DNA of 59,652 nt from positions 1 through 59,652 of the forward strand of contig NZ_FUIC01000002.1 of assembly GCF_900163695.1 (NCBI RefSeq). Reading direction: 5' to 3'. The translations under genes and the position numbers were made by a program. The stretch comes from Gulosibacter sp. 10. Lineage in GTDB: Bacteria; Actinomycetota; Actinomycetes; Actinomycetales; Microbacteriaceae. Every line of letters starts with the position of its first letter. Within the stretch, counting starts at the first letter, position 1. Below are positions 16,871 through 24,541 of this stretch, in pieces. A model generated the notes under the pieces. That model worked only from the letters and a program-made list of their open reading frames with translations. It was not told the origin of the DNA and ran no database searches.

Positions 16871-16907
16871 TTGTCCACAATGCGGCGTCATGGCGGAGTT
16901 ATCCACG
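16871..16907 (+). promoter_or_regulatory. Two DnaA-box-like sequences
   Basis: TTGTCCACA at 16871-16879 is the actinobacterial DnaA-box consensus, and TTATCCACG at 16899-16907 differs by one base from TTATCCACA. Both face the same way, 28 bases apart. There is no dnaA, dnaN or A/T-rich unwinding region, so this is not an origin; a DnaA-binding or regulatory site is possible. Confidence 0.4.
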
Positions 16908-16958
16908 GCGAACGCCCGAACGGGTCCGGTGTTGCGGATGCACGCCTACCTTCGCCGT

Positions 16959-17894
16959 ATGTCGAAGCCCGAACCCCTCCCGCAGGCACTGCTGAAAGCC
17001 GGATTCACCGTGGCCGAGGCGAAGGCCCGAGGAGTCAGCGCCTCCCGGCTCCGGGCCTCCGATCTGCATGCTCCGTACGTGGGAGTGCGTACGATCGGAG
17101 TGCCGAGCTCGCTGGAGGAGCAGGCGTACGCGCTGAGCCTCTGCCTCGATGAACGCCATGCGATTTCCGGGCTGACGGCGCTGCGGCTCTGGGGGATGCC
17201 GCTGCCCTCACGTTTGCGCGAGCGGGAGACCCCTCTCGAGGTGCTCACGGATCTGAGCGGTTCCAGGGTCGACAGAAGCGGAGTCACGACGCGTCGGATC
17301 CGTCGTTCGCGATTCCGTGCCGTGACCTTGCACGGCATCCGCCTCGTCTCACCCGTGCTCGCGATGATCACCGCGATACGGCACCTCGATGTCGAATGGA
17401 CCACGGTGCTGCTGGAAGCCCTGCTCGCGGAGTCCTCGCTCTATCCGAGCCTCCGGTTCGCCGAACGTCCGCACCTGGTGCCATTTCAGCTGGACGGTCT
17501 GCTGCAGCATTTCAGCGGCATGGATGGGATGACGAAGCTGCGGGCCGCAGCCGAGCAATCCCGCACACGTGTGGAATCGCCGATGGAGTCGGTGCTGCGG
17601 CTCCGTCTGATCGGCGCGGGCCTGCCAGAGCCGGCCATACAGCCGGAACTGGTGCTGCCGGGAGGGGAACGGGTCCGTCCCGACCTCGGATATCGGCATG
17701 CTGCCGCCTATCTGGACTACGAGGGGGAGCATCACGCGCGGGATCCTGAGATTTTCGAACGAGACCTCCGCCGGTCCCGGGCCATGCGGGAGGCCGGCCT
17801 GGAGCATATCCGCGTCACTCGCAGCGATCTGCATCGTCAGCACTTCCCCCGCCTCGTCGCCAATCTGCGCAGCCTGATCTTCCGTCGCATGTGA
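16959..17894 (+). CDS. AbiEi-antitoxin-like / DUF559-type endonuclease-fold protein
   Basis: A 311-residue protein of a type common in Actinobacteria: an N-terminal winged-helix-like part (LKAGFTVAEAKARGVSASRLRASDLHAPYVGVRT) like that of AbiEi-family antitoxins, a middle DERHAISGLTALRLWGM segment, and a C-terminal Vsr/restriction-endonuclease-like fold: PDLGYRHAAAYLDYEGEHHARD then FERDLRRSRAMREAGLEHIRVT. Family nuclease sites are an Asp and an E-x-K/H-type pair, matched here by PDLG and YEGEHH. No partner toxin gene is next to it. Start 16959 sits six bases after a TACCTT -10-like hexamer, suggesting a leaderless transcript; ATG 16938 is the alternative. Its surroundings (disrupted ptsI, inverted repeats, no other gene) suggest acquired DNA. 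Function unproven. Confidence 0.7.
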   Translation: MSKPEPLPQALLKAGFTVAEAKARGVSASRLRASDLHAPYVGVRTIGVPSSLEEQAYALSLCLDERHAISGLTALRLWGMPLPSRLRERETPLEVLTDLSGSRVDRSGVTTRRIRRSRFRAVTLHGIRLVSPVLAMITAIRHLDVEWTTVLLEALLAESSLYPSLRFAERPHLVPFQLDGLLQHFSGMDGMTKLRAAAEQSRTRVESPMESVLRLRLIGAGLPEPAIQPELVLPGGERVRPDLGYRHAAAYLDYEGEHHARDPEIFERDLRRSRAMREAGLEHIRVTRSDLHRQHFPRLVANLRSLIFRRM

Positions 17895-18121
17895 ACTGCG
17901 GAAAACCGGCGTCTGAGGAAAACTCGGGGACCGAGGTGATCGCGTGCGATGCGCGTTGCCCGAATGCTCGTCGGCTCGATGTCGGACTTGTCGTCGCCAG
18001 CTCACCGTATCGACGTCGCGATCCGCCAGAACTTCTGGTCCACCTTGGAATTGTGGCGGCAGAGTCGCTGTTCAGCGCTATCGATGCCGCCGAATCCCTC
18101 CACCATTCCGCCTCACCCGGC

Positions 18122-18134
18122 GAATGTTGGAGGC
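18122..18134 (-). repeat. Right copy of the 13-base inverted repeat
   Basis: GAATGTTGGAGGC, exact reverse complement of 16781-16793. Confidence 0.5.
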
Positions 18135-18170
18135 AACATGCCACTTGGAGAGGCACTAGCCCGAAAGGGG

Positions 18171-18206
18171 CCGCCAAAATCCGCAGTGTGCGAAGGATCT
18201 TGGCGG
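18171..18206. repeat. REP-like intergenic hairpin, copy 1
   Basis: CCGCCAAAATCC pairs with GGATCTTGGCGG with one mismatch around a 12-base loop. The right arm is identical to the left arm of the hairpin at 59222. Confidence 0.6.
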
Positions 18207-18328
18207 CAGGGTGAGAGGTGGGAGGCGGGAAGGGCGTCAGGGGGCGCCAGGATCGGGAGGTGCGGCGGGTTTCGTGGATGCACCTCGGGCGAGAGGAGGA
18301 GGGGCGAGAGGGGAAGGGCGAACGAGAA

Positions 18329-18363
18329 GAAGCCCGCTCCCGTGCTGGACGGGAGCGGGCTTC
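18329..18363 (-). terminator. Terminator of the sdh operon
   Basis: Perfect 15-base arms (GAAGCCCGCTCCCGT and its complement) around a 5-base loop, just beyond the sdhB stop. Read on the minus strand it is followed by T-rich TTCTCGTTCG. A classic intrinsic terminator. Confidence 0.88.
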
Positions 18364-18382
18364 AGCGGGCCAGGGGCCGGGG

Positions 18383-19144
18383 CTACGGGCGGCCGCGCAG
18401 GATGGCCTGCTTGACCTCGGCGATCGCCTTCGTCACCTCGATGCCGCGGGGGCACGCCTCGGTGCAGTTGAAGGTGGTGCGGCAGCGCCACACGCCCTCC
18501 TTGTCGTTGAGGATGTCGAGACGGGTCTCGGCCTCCTCGTCGCGCGAGTCGAAGATGAAGCGGTGCGCGTTCACGATCGCCGCGGGGCCGAAGTACTGGC
18601 CGTCGGTCCAGAACACCGGGCACGAGGTCGTGCACGCGGCGCAGAGGATGCACTTGGTGGTGTCGTCGAAGATCGCCCGGTCCTCCACGGACTGGATGCG
18701 CTCCTTCTCGGGCTTGTCGCTCGCCACGAGGAACGGGTTGATCTCCTTGTAGGCCTCGAAGAACGGGTCCATGTCGACGATGAGGTCGCGCTCGAGCGGG
18801 AGGCCCTTGATCGCCTCGACGGTCACGGGCTTCGTGATGTCGAGGTCCTTGATCAGGGTCTTGCAGGCGAGGCGGTTGCGGCCGTTGATGCGCATCGCAT
18901 CCGAGCCGCAGATGCCGTGCGCGCAGGAGCGGCGGAACGCGAGAGAGGAGTCCTGGTCCCACTTGATGCGGTGCAGGGCGTCGAGGATGCGGTCCGTCGA
19001 ATACATGTCGACCTCGAAGGTCTCCCAGTACGGGTCGGGGCGCTGCTCGGGGTCGTACCGGCGCACCGAGATCTCGACCTTGAAGGGCTTCTCCGGCTCT
19101 TCCGGCTTGTTCTCCACTGCGGAGGTTTCGGCGACAGCGGTCAT
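18383..19144 (-). CDS. sdhB: Succinate dehydrogenase iron-sulfur subunit
   Basis: Carries electrons from the flavoprotein to the membrane quinone site in TCA-cycle complex II. The 253-residue protein has the 2Fe-2S ligands Cys74, Cys79 and Cys94, with Asp82 in CGSDAM where some relatives have a fourth Cys, and the 4Fe-4S motif Cys165, Cys168, Cys171 in CILCAACTTSCP, with later Cys residues in WRCRTTFNCTEACPRGI completing the 4Fe-4S and 3Fe-4S clusters. The ATG follows AGGGAG, 19 bases after sdhA. Last gene of sdhCDAB. Confidence 0.95.
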   Translation of the reverse strand: MTAVAETSAVENKPEEPEKPFKVEISVRRYDPEQRPDPYWETFEVDMYSTDRILDALHRIKWDQDSSLAFRRSCAHGICGSDAMRINGRNRLACKTLIKDLDITKPVTVEAIKGLPLERDLIVDMDPFFEAYKEINPFLVASDKPEKERIQSVEDRAIFDDTTKCILCAACTTSCPVFWTDGQYFGPAAIVNAHRFIFDSRDEEAETRLDILNDKEGVWRCRTTFNCTEACPRGIEVTKAIAEVKQAILRGRP

Positions 19145-19163
19145 TTCGTGTCTCCCTTCGGTC

Positions 19164-20993
19164 CTAGTACTTGCGTTCCTGCGGCACGTAGTGCGTCATC
19201 CGCACCGGTTTCTGGCCCAGGGTGATGTGGTCTGCCGGGTCGGCCGAGCTGCGGTCGCCGGTGAGGTACGCCATCGTGTGGTGCATCCAGTTCTCGTCGT
19301 CGCGCTTGGGGAAGTCGTCGCGCATGTGCCCGCCGCGGGACTCCTGGCGGTTGAGGGCGCAGTAGGTGACGACCTCGGCGAGGTCGAGCAGGAAGCCCAG
19401 CTCGATGGCCTCGAGCAGCTCCGTGTTGTAGCGCTGGCCCTTGTCGCTCACGTGGATGTTGCGGTAGCGCTCGCGCAGCGAGTGGATGACCTTGGTCGCC
19501 TCGTTGAGGGTGTCCTCGGTGCGGAACACCTGGACGTTGGTGTCCATGGTCTCCTGCAGCTCGCGGCGCAGGTCGGCGACGGAGTCGGTGCCCTGCGAGT
19601 CGCGCAGGTCGCGCACGAGGGTGCGCACGAAGCCGTCGGCGTCCTCGGGGAGGGGCGCGTAATCGGCGGTCTTCGCGTACTCGACGGCGTTGCGGCCGGC
19701 GCGCTTGCCGAACACGTTGATGTCGAGGAGCGAGTTGGTGCCGAGGCGGTTCGAGCCGTGCACCGACACGCACGCGCACTCGCCGGCGGCGAAGAGGCCG
19801 GGGATGACGGTGTCGTCGTCGTCCGAGATGACCTGCGCGTCGTTGTTCGTGGGGATGCCGCCCATCGCGTAGTGCGCGGTGGGATAGACCGGCACGGGCT
19901 CGGTGACGGGGTCCACGCCGAGGTAGGTGCGCGCGAACTCGGTGATGTCGGGGAGCTTCGTCTCGAGCACTTCGGCGCCGAGGTGGGTGCAGTCGAGATA
20001 GACGTAGTCCTTGTTGGGGCCGGCGCCGCGGCCGTCGAGCACCTCCTGCACCATCGACCGGGCGACGATGTCGCGCGGCGCGAGGTCCTTGATGGTCGGG
20101 GCGTAGCGCTCCATGAAGCGCTCGCCCGAGTCGTTGCGGAGGATGGCGCCCTCGCCTCGGGCGCCCTCGGTGAGGAGGATGCCGAGGCCCGCGAGGCCGG
20201 TCGGGTGGAACTGGAAGAACTCCATGTCCTCGAGCGGGAGGTTGTTGCGCCAGATGATGCCGACGCCGTCGCCCGTGAGGGTGTGCGCGTTCGAGGTGGT
20301 CTTGAAGACCTTGCCGAAGCCGCCGGTGGCGAACACGATCGACTTGCCCTGGAACACGTGCAGGTCGCCGGTCTTGAGCTCGTACGCGATCACGGCGGCG
20401 GGCACGCGCTTGCCGTCCACCTCGGCGAAGGAGACGTCGAGGGCGTAGTACTCGTTGAAGAAGCGGATCTGCTGCTTGACGCAGTTCTGGTACAGCGTCT
20501 GGAGGATCATGTGGCCGGTGCGGTCCGCGGCGTAGCAGGCGCGGCGCACGGGCGACTTGCCGTGGTCGCGGGTGTGCCCGCCGAAGCGGCGCTGGTCGAT
20601 CTTGCCCTCGGGGGTGCGGTTGAAGGGCAGTCCCATGTTCTCGAGGTCGAGGACCGCGTCGATGGCCTCCTTCGCGAGAATCTCGGCCGAGTCCTGGTCC
20701 ACGAGGTAGTCGCCGCCCTTGACCGTGTCATAGGTGTGCCACTCCCAGTTGTCCTCCTCGACGTTGGCGAGCGCCGCCGCCATGCCGCCCTGGGCCGCGC
20801 CCGTGTGGGAGCGGGTGGGGTAGATCTTGGTGACGACGTCGACGACCGCCCCGGTGCCCGCCGCCTCGGCGGCCTCGATGGCCGCACGCATGCCGGCGCC
20901 GCCGGCGCCGACGATCACCACCTCGTTGCGGTGGTAGTGGATCTTCACGCCGTCGATTTCCTTGACGGTGTCCTTGAGCTGTTCTGCAGCCAT
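19164..20993 (-). CDS. sdhA: Succinate dehydrogenase flavoprotein subunit
   Basis: Oxidises succinate to fumarate with covalently bound FAD. The 609-residue protein shows the dinucleotide-binding VVIVGAGGAGMRAAIEAA (25-42), FAD-attachment His63 in RSHTGAAQGG, FNRTPEGKIDQRRFGGHT in the substrate region, and the HYAMGGI and GSNRLGTNSLLD motifs. ATG 20993 is the only suitable start, but the AAGGAA ribosome site lies about 14 bases upstream, farther than usual. It sits 32 bases after sdhD. Confidence 0.95.
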   Translation of the reverse strand: MAAEQLKDTVKEIDGVKIHYHRNEVVIVGAGGAGMRAAIEAAEAAGTGAVVDVVTKIYPTRSHTGAAQGGMAAALANVEEDNWEWHTYDTVKGGDYLVDQDSAEILAKEAIDAVLDLENMGLPFNRTPEGKIDQRRFGGHTRDHGKSPVRRACYAADRTGHMILQTLYQNCVKQQIRFFNEYYALDVSFAEVDGKRVPAAVIAYELKTGDLHVFQGKSIVFATGGFGKVFKTTSNAHTLTGDGVGIIWRNNLPLEDMEFFQFHPTGLAGLGILLTEGARGEGAILRNDSGERFMERYAPTIKDLAPRDIVARSMVQEVLDGRGAGPNKDYVYLDCTHLGAEVLETKLPDITEFARTYLGVDPVTEPVPVYPTAHYAMGGIPTNNDAQVISDDDDTVIPGLFAAGECACVSVHGSNRLGTNSLLDINVFGKRAGRNAVEYAKTADYAPLPEDADGFVRTLVRDLRDSQGTDSVADLRRELQETMDTNVQVFRTEDTLNEATKVIHSLRERYRNIHVSDKGQRYNTELLEAIELGFLLDLAEVVTYCALNRQESRGGHMRDDFPKRDDENWMHHTMAYLTGDRSSADPADHITLGQKPVRMTHYVPQERKY

Positions 20994-21025
20994 ATGACTA
21001 AAACAATTCCTTACAGAAACGAGAA

Positions 21026-21466
21026 CTACGAGCAGATGGAGGCGCCGCCCTGGAAGCAGGGCTCGATGGCGAACACGGCGAGGACGATGAGGCCGAGGAT
21101 GATCTCGATGATGCAGGCGATCCAGAGGGTCAGCGTGAGCGCCTTCCGCGGACCGGCCCTGTACACGTAGTCGTTGACGATGGTGCGCATGCCGTTGGTG
21201 CCGTGGATCATCGCGAGGATGAGCAGCAGCGCGTCCCAGATGAGCCAGAACGAGACCGAGAACTTCTCGGCGACCACGAACTGGTAGGTGATCTGGTGGA
21301 CGCCGTCGCCGGCGATGAGGTTCGAGTACAGGTGCACGAACACGAGGGCGATGAGCAGCACGCCCGAGACGCGCATGAAGACCCAGCCGATGCGCTCCCA
21401 GTTGTTGGGGCGCTTCTTGCGCTCGGAAAGCGGCGTGCGCGGGTATTCGACGGCTTCGATAGTCAT
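21026..21466 (-). CDS. sdhD: Succinate dehydrogenase membrane anchor subunit
   Basis: Membrane anchor of complex II, 146 residues with three predicted helices (about 29-48, 68-88 and 109-133). It helps bind haem b and quinone; the conserved HGTNGMRTIVNDY segment after helix 2 carries the likely haem-ligand His. A cytoplasmic N-terminus rich in Lys/Arg precedes the first helix. The ATG is 20 bases beyond the sdhC stop with GGGAG upstream. Confidence 0.88.
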   Translation of the reverse strand: MTIEAVEYPRTPLSERKKRPNNWERIGWVFMRVSGVLLIALVFVHLYSNLIAGDGVHQITYQFVVAEKFSVSFWLIWDALLLILAMIHGTNGMRTIVNDYVYRAGPRKALTLTLWIACIIEIILGLIVLAVFAIEPCFQGGASICS

Positions 21467-21486
21467 TGTGCGATCTCCCTATCTTC

Positions 21487-21909
21487 CTAGAACCCGAACA
21501 CGTGCGAGAGGTGCATGTACGCGAAGGGGATCATCACGAGCGCCCAGATGGCGATGACGATCCAGAACATGAGCTTGTGGTGACGGGTGCCGCCGGGCAT
21601 GAAGTCGATCAGGATGATGCGCAGGCCGTTGAAGGCGTGGTACACGATCGCGGCGACGAGGCCGAGTTCGCCGATGCCCATGATGGGGTTCTTGTACGCG
21701 CCGATGACCGCGTTGTAGACCTCCGGGCTCACGAGCAGCAGACCGCTGTCGAGCACGTGGACGAGGAGGAAGAAGAAAATCGCGACACCGGTGATGCGGT
21801 GCAGTACCCACGACCACATGCCCTCGTTCCCGCGATAGAGCCGACCGCCGAGGGCGTTCTTCTTCGCGGGCTTGGGGGAGGTCGGGGTGCCCGTCTGAAC
21901 AGCTGACAC
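21487..21909 (-). CDS. sdhC: Succinate dehydrogenase cytochrome b556 subunit
   Basis: First gene of the sdh operon, 140 residues with three helices. Family marks are GMWSWVLHRITGVAIFFFLLVHV near 31-53 (quinone-site Ser/Arg region and haem-region His residues) and YHAFNGLRIILIDFM. GTG 21909 (VSAVQTG) follows AAGGG; an in-frame upstream extension lacks a ribosome site. The upstream gap of about 160 bases should contain the promoter and has a candidate iron-regulator box. Confidence 0.88.
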   Translation of the reverse strand: MSAVQTGTPTSPKPAKKNALGGRLYRGNEGMWSWVLHRITGVAIFFFLLVHVLDSGLLLVSPEVYNAVIGAYKNPIMGIGELGLVAAIVYHAFNGLRIILIDFMPGGTRHHKLMFWIVIAIWALVMIPFAYMHLSHVFGF

Positions 21910-22054
21910 GGAACTACCCTTCTGTGTTGGATGGAACCCGGCGGCAGTGGCGTCGCCCGGGGCGGCTGGCGCAAGCAGACTTGCCATACGCACGCAACTG
22001 TAAGTCCAAGCCTACCGCGATTTCAGGGCATCCGAGGCGACCCGTGGTATAGGG

Positions 22055-22073
22055 AAAAGTTAGGCAACCCTAA
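22055..22073 (-). promoter_or_regulatory. Candidate DtxR/IdeR-type iron box upstream of sdhCDAB
   Basis: The minus-strand sequence TTAGGGTTGCCTAACTTTT matches the DtxR/IdeR consensus TTAGGTTAGSCTAACCTAA at 14 of 19 positions and contains TTAGG-N4-CCTAA symmetry. It overlaps the stop of the mannosyltransferase gene, about 145 bases before the sdhC start. The family consensus is established; regulation here is inferred. Confidence 0.45.
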
Positions 22074-23224
22074 GAAGCTACGGGGGTCGGGGCGGCCGCG
22101 GCCGCGCGCGATGCGAGCACCGACTCGTAGTGGTCGAGCAGCTCGTCGCACACCCGCTCCCACGAGCGGTCGAGCACGCGCCGGCGACCGGCCTCGCCCA
22201 TCCGGGCGCGCAGCGCCGGGTCCGCCGCGAGCCGCTGCACGTAGGCGCGCATCGAGTCGGCGCCGCGCCGGCGCTCGGGGTCGAAGAGGTAGCCGTCGCC
22301 GCCGTGCGTGACGAGGTCGATCGGGCCGCCGGCGTAGGGCGCCACGACCGGGGCGCCGGAGGCGTGGGCCTCCTGCAGGGTCTGCCCGAAGGTCTCCTCG
22401 GTGCCGGTGTGCACGAAGACGTCGAAGGCGGCGTACGCGGCGGCGAGCTCCCGGCCGGTGCGGCGGCCGAGGTGGACGGCGGGCATCCCGTCCAGGGCGG
22501 CGCGCACGTCCTCGCGCGAGGGGCCGTCGCCGACGATCGCGATGCGGAGGCCCGGCACGCCCCGCAGCTGCGCGAGCCGCTCGACCTGCTTCTCGGGCGC
22601 GAGCCGGCCCACGTATCCCACGACGGTCTCGTGCGGGGCCGCGATCTCGGCCCGCAGGCGGCGGGCATCCGCGGCCGCGCGGTTGTCGGGGTGGTAGGTC
22701 TCGAGGTCCACGCCGCGGCCCCAGCGCTCGACGCGCTCGATGCGCTGCCTGGCGAGGTCGCGGATGGAGGCGGTGGAGGGCGCGAGGGTGCGGTCGGCCT
22801 GGTTGTGGACGAGGCGGAAGACCGACCACACGGCGTCGCGCATCAGTCCGAGGCCGCTGCGGGCGGCGTAGCCGGCGATGTCGGTCTGGAAGATCGCCAC
22901 GGTCGGCACGCCCCGCCGCCGCGCGGCGGCGATCGCGCGGCCGCCGAGGAAGGCCGGGGAGGCGGCGTGGAGCAGGTCGGGCCGGAACTCGTCGAGGATG
23001 CGCTGCACCTGCAGCGTGGGCAGCCCCACCGGGAAGTCCCGATAGGTGAGCGCGGCCACCTCGTGCACCGGGAAGCCGGCGTAGGTCGCGGGCGCGCCGG
23101 CCGCCGGGCAGATCACGAGCGCCTCGTGCCCGCGCCGCGCGAGGTGGTCGAGCACCTTCGTCACCGAGTTGGTGACGCCGCTGATGGTGGGGAGGAAGCT
23201 TTCGGTCACGATCGCGATCCGCAT
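22070..23224 (-). CDS. GT4 glycosyltransferase, probably GDP-mannose-dependent (MgtA-like)
   Basis: Retaining family-4 glycosyltransferase of 384 residues with a GT-B fold. The N-terminus FLPTISGVTNSVTKVLDHLARRGHE resembles MgtA/PimB-type alpha-mannosyltransferases that build mannosylated glycolipids or lipomannan-like polymers. Further marks are HAASPAFLGG, VGYVGRLAPEKQVERL, the GDGPSRE loop, and the E-x7-E motif in EETFGQTLQEAHASGAPVVAPYAGGP. ATG 23224 (MRIAIVTES) is preceded by GGTGG. It is divergent from a GDP-mannose pyrophosphorylase gene, which supports mannose as the sugar. The acceptor is unknown. Confidence 0.82.
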   Translation of the reverse strand: MRIAIVTESFLPTISGVTNSVTKVLDHLARRGHEALVICPAAGAPATYAGFPVHEVAALTYRDFPVGLPTLQVQRILDEFRPDLLHAASPAFLGGRAIAAARRRGVPTVAIFQTDIAGYAARSGLGLMRDAVWSVFRLVHNQADRTLAPSTASIRDLARQRIERVERWGRGVDLETYHPDNRAAADARRLRAEIAAPHETVVGYVGRLAPEKQVERLAQLRGVPGLRIAIVGDGPSREDVRAALDGMPAVHLGRRTGRELAAAYAAFDVFVHTGTEETFGQTLQEAHASGAPVVAPYAGGPIDLVTHGGDGYLFDPERRRGADSMRAYVQRLAADPALRARMGEAGRRRVLDRSWERVCDELLDHYESVLASRAAAAAPTPVAS

Positions 23225-23316
23225 GACCACCGACCGTAGGAGATTCGGGTTACCCCGGTATTAACAGGAGGGGTACCGGACGTATTTCTCCGACGGAACG
23301 CGTTATTGTCATGCGC

Positions 23317-24438
23317 ATGCTCGCTTCGAACCTCGACCACTTCTATGCCGTCATCCCTGCGGGCGGCGTCGGATCGCGGTTGTGGCCGCTGAGCCGGGCG
23401 GGGCGCCCGAAGTTCCTCCGGGACGTCACGGGCACCGGCCGGACGCTGCTGCGGGCCACGTGGGAGCGGCTCGTGCCGCTCACGGGCGCCGAGCGGATGA
23501 TGGTGGTCACCGGGGAGGCGCACGAGGCCGAGGTGCGCGAGCAGCTGCCCGAGCTCGAGGACCACAACGTCGTCCTCGAATCCGAGGGGCGCGACTCCAC
23601 CGCCGCGATCGGGCTCGCCGCCGCGATCCTCGAGCGGCGCCATCCGGGCGCGGTCATCGGCTCCTTCGCGGCCGATCACCTCATCAGCGCCGACACGCGC
23701 TTCCGCCGCGCGGTGCGCGAGGCCGTGCGCGCGGCCGACGAGGGGCTCATCGTCACCATCGGCATCCAGCCGATCATGCCCTCCACGGCCTTCGGCTACA
23801 TCCGCGCGGGCGAGCCCTTCGAGATCCTCGGCGCCCCGTCGGCCCGGCAGGTGGACGAGTTCGTCGAGAAGCCGAGCGCGGCCACGGCCCGCCGGTATCT
23901 CGCCTCGGGCGAGTACCTGTGGAACGCGGGCATGTTCATCTCGAAGGCCTCGCGCCTGCTCGACGAGCTCGCCGAGAACGCCCCGGAGCTGGCCGCGGGA
24001 ATCACGGAGATCGCGGACGCGTGGGACACGGACGCCCGCGCCGAGACGGTCGCGCGGGTCTGGCCGTCGCTCGAGAAGATCGCGATCGACTACACCGTCG
24101 CCGAGCCCGCCGCGAAGAAGGAGGGGCTCGCGGTGATCCCGGGCTTCTTCGGCTGGGACGACGTCGGCGATTTCGGCGCCGTCATGCGCGTGCACCAGGC
24201 CGCCGCGGCGTGCGAGGACGACGTCAGCGTGATCGGGGACCCCGGCCGGGTGGTCGCCACCGGCGCGTCGGGCCTGGTGGTCTCCGAGACCGACCGGGTC
24301 GTGGCGGTGGCGGGCATCAAGAACGTCGTCGTCGTCGACACCGAGGACGCGCTGCTCGTCACCAACCGGCAGAACGCGCAGAAGGTGAAGGAGATTGTCG
24401 GACTCCTCAAGGAATCGGAGCATCCCGAGGTGCTTTAG
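23317..24438 (+). CDS. manC: Mannose-1-phosphate guanylyltransferase
   Basis: Makes GDP-mannose from GTP and mannose 1-phosphate. The protein of 373 residues begins near the nucleotidyltransferase motif VIPAGGVGSRLWPLSR and has FVEKPSAATARRYL and LWNAGMFISKAS, all typical. The left-handed beta-helix tail region (VGDFGAVMRVHQ, then VVVSETDRVVAVAGIKNVVVVDTEDALLV) is present; no isomerase domain is fused. TATTGT at 23304-23309 lies seven bases before ATG 23317, pointing to a leaderless transcript; ATG 23311 is an alternative. With the divergent mannosyltransferase and the polyprenol-mannose synthase at 11 kb it indicates an active mannosylation pathway. Confidence 0.88.
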   Translation: MLASNLDHFYAVIPAGGVGSRLWPLSRAGRPKFLRDVTGTGRTLLRATWERLVPLTGAERMMVVTGEAHEAEVREQLPELEDHNVVLESEGRDSTAAIGLAAAILERRHPGAVIGSFAADHLISADTRFRRAVREAVRAADEGLIVTIGIQPIMPSTAFGYIRAGEPFEILGAPSARQVDEFVEKPSAATARRYLASGEYLWNAGMFISKASRLLDELAENAPELAAGITEIADAWDTDARAETVARVWPSLEKIAIDYTVAEPAAKKEGLAVIPGFFGWDDVGDFGAVMRVHQAAAACEDDVSVIGDPGRVVATGASGLVVSETDRVVAVAGIKNVVVVDTEDALLVTNRQNAQKVKEIVGLLKESEHPEVL

Positions 24439-24483
24439 CGTGGACGGCCTTCTACGGCGGACGCGAAAGGGCCGATCGCGGGG

Positions 24484-24521
24484 TAATATTTCGTCATCGA
24501 CAATTTCCGCATCGGTGCGGG
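24484..24521 (+). promoter_or_regulatory. -10 hexamer and small dyad before the nucleoside importer operon
   Basis: A consensus-like TAATAT lies at 24484-24489, without a good -35 partner. Downstream, CCGCA-TCGG-TGCGG (24507-24521) forms a small dyad in the leader, close to the ribosome site. Role uncertain. Confidence 0.35.
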
Positions 24522-24541
24522 AGTGATGAGGAGGATCCAAC

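Larger units (their letters stand above)
17895..18328. other. Gene-free stretch with island right boundary
   Basis: No convincing gene on either strand: open frames here lack recognisable motifs and ribosome sites, and base composition is more mixed than in neighbouring genes. It contains the right 13-base inverted repeat (18122-18134) and a hairpin of the GGATCTTGGCGG family (18171-18206), then purine-rich sequence leading to the sdh terminator. It may be decayed or inserted DNA. Confidence 0.5.

Noticed and set aside
16871-16907. Replication origin
   Set aside because: Only two DnaA-like boxes, no A/T-rich unwinding region, and no dnaA, dnaN, recF or gyr genes nearby.
17895-18330. Small open frames on both strands beyond the AbiEi/DUF559-like gene
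   Set aside because: None has a ribosome site, motif or codon pattern like its neighbours; treated as gene-free.
24507-24521. Riboswitch in the nucleoside importer leader
   Set aside because: Only a single 5-base stem in a short leader; too little structure for a purine or other known riboswitch.
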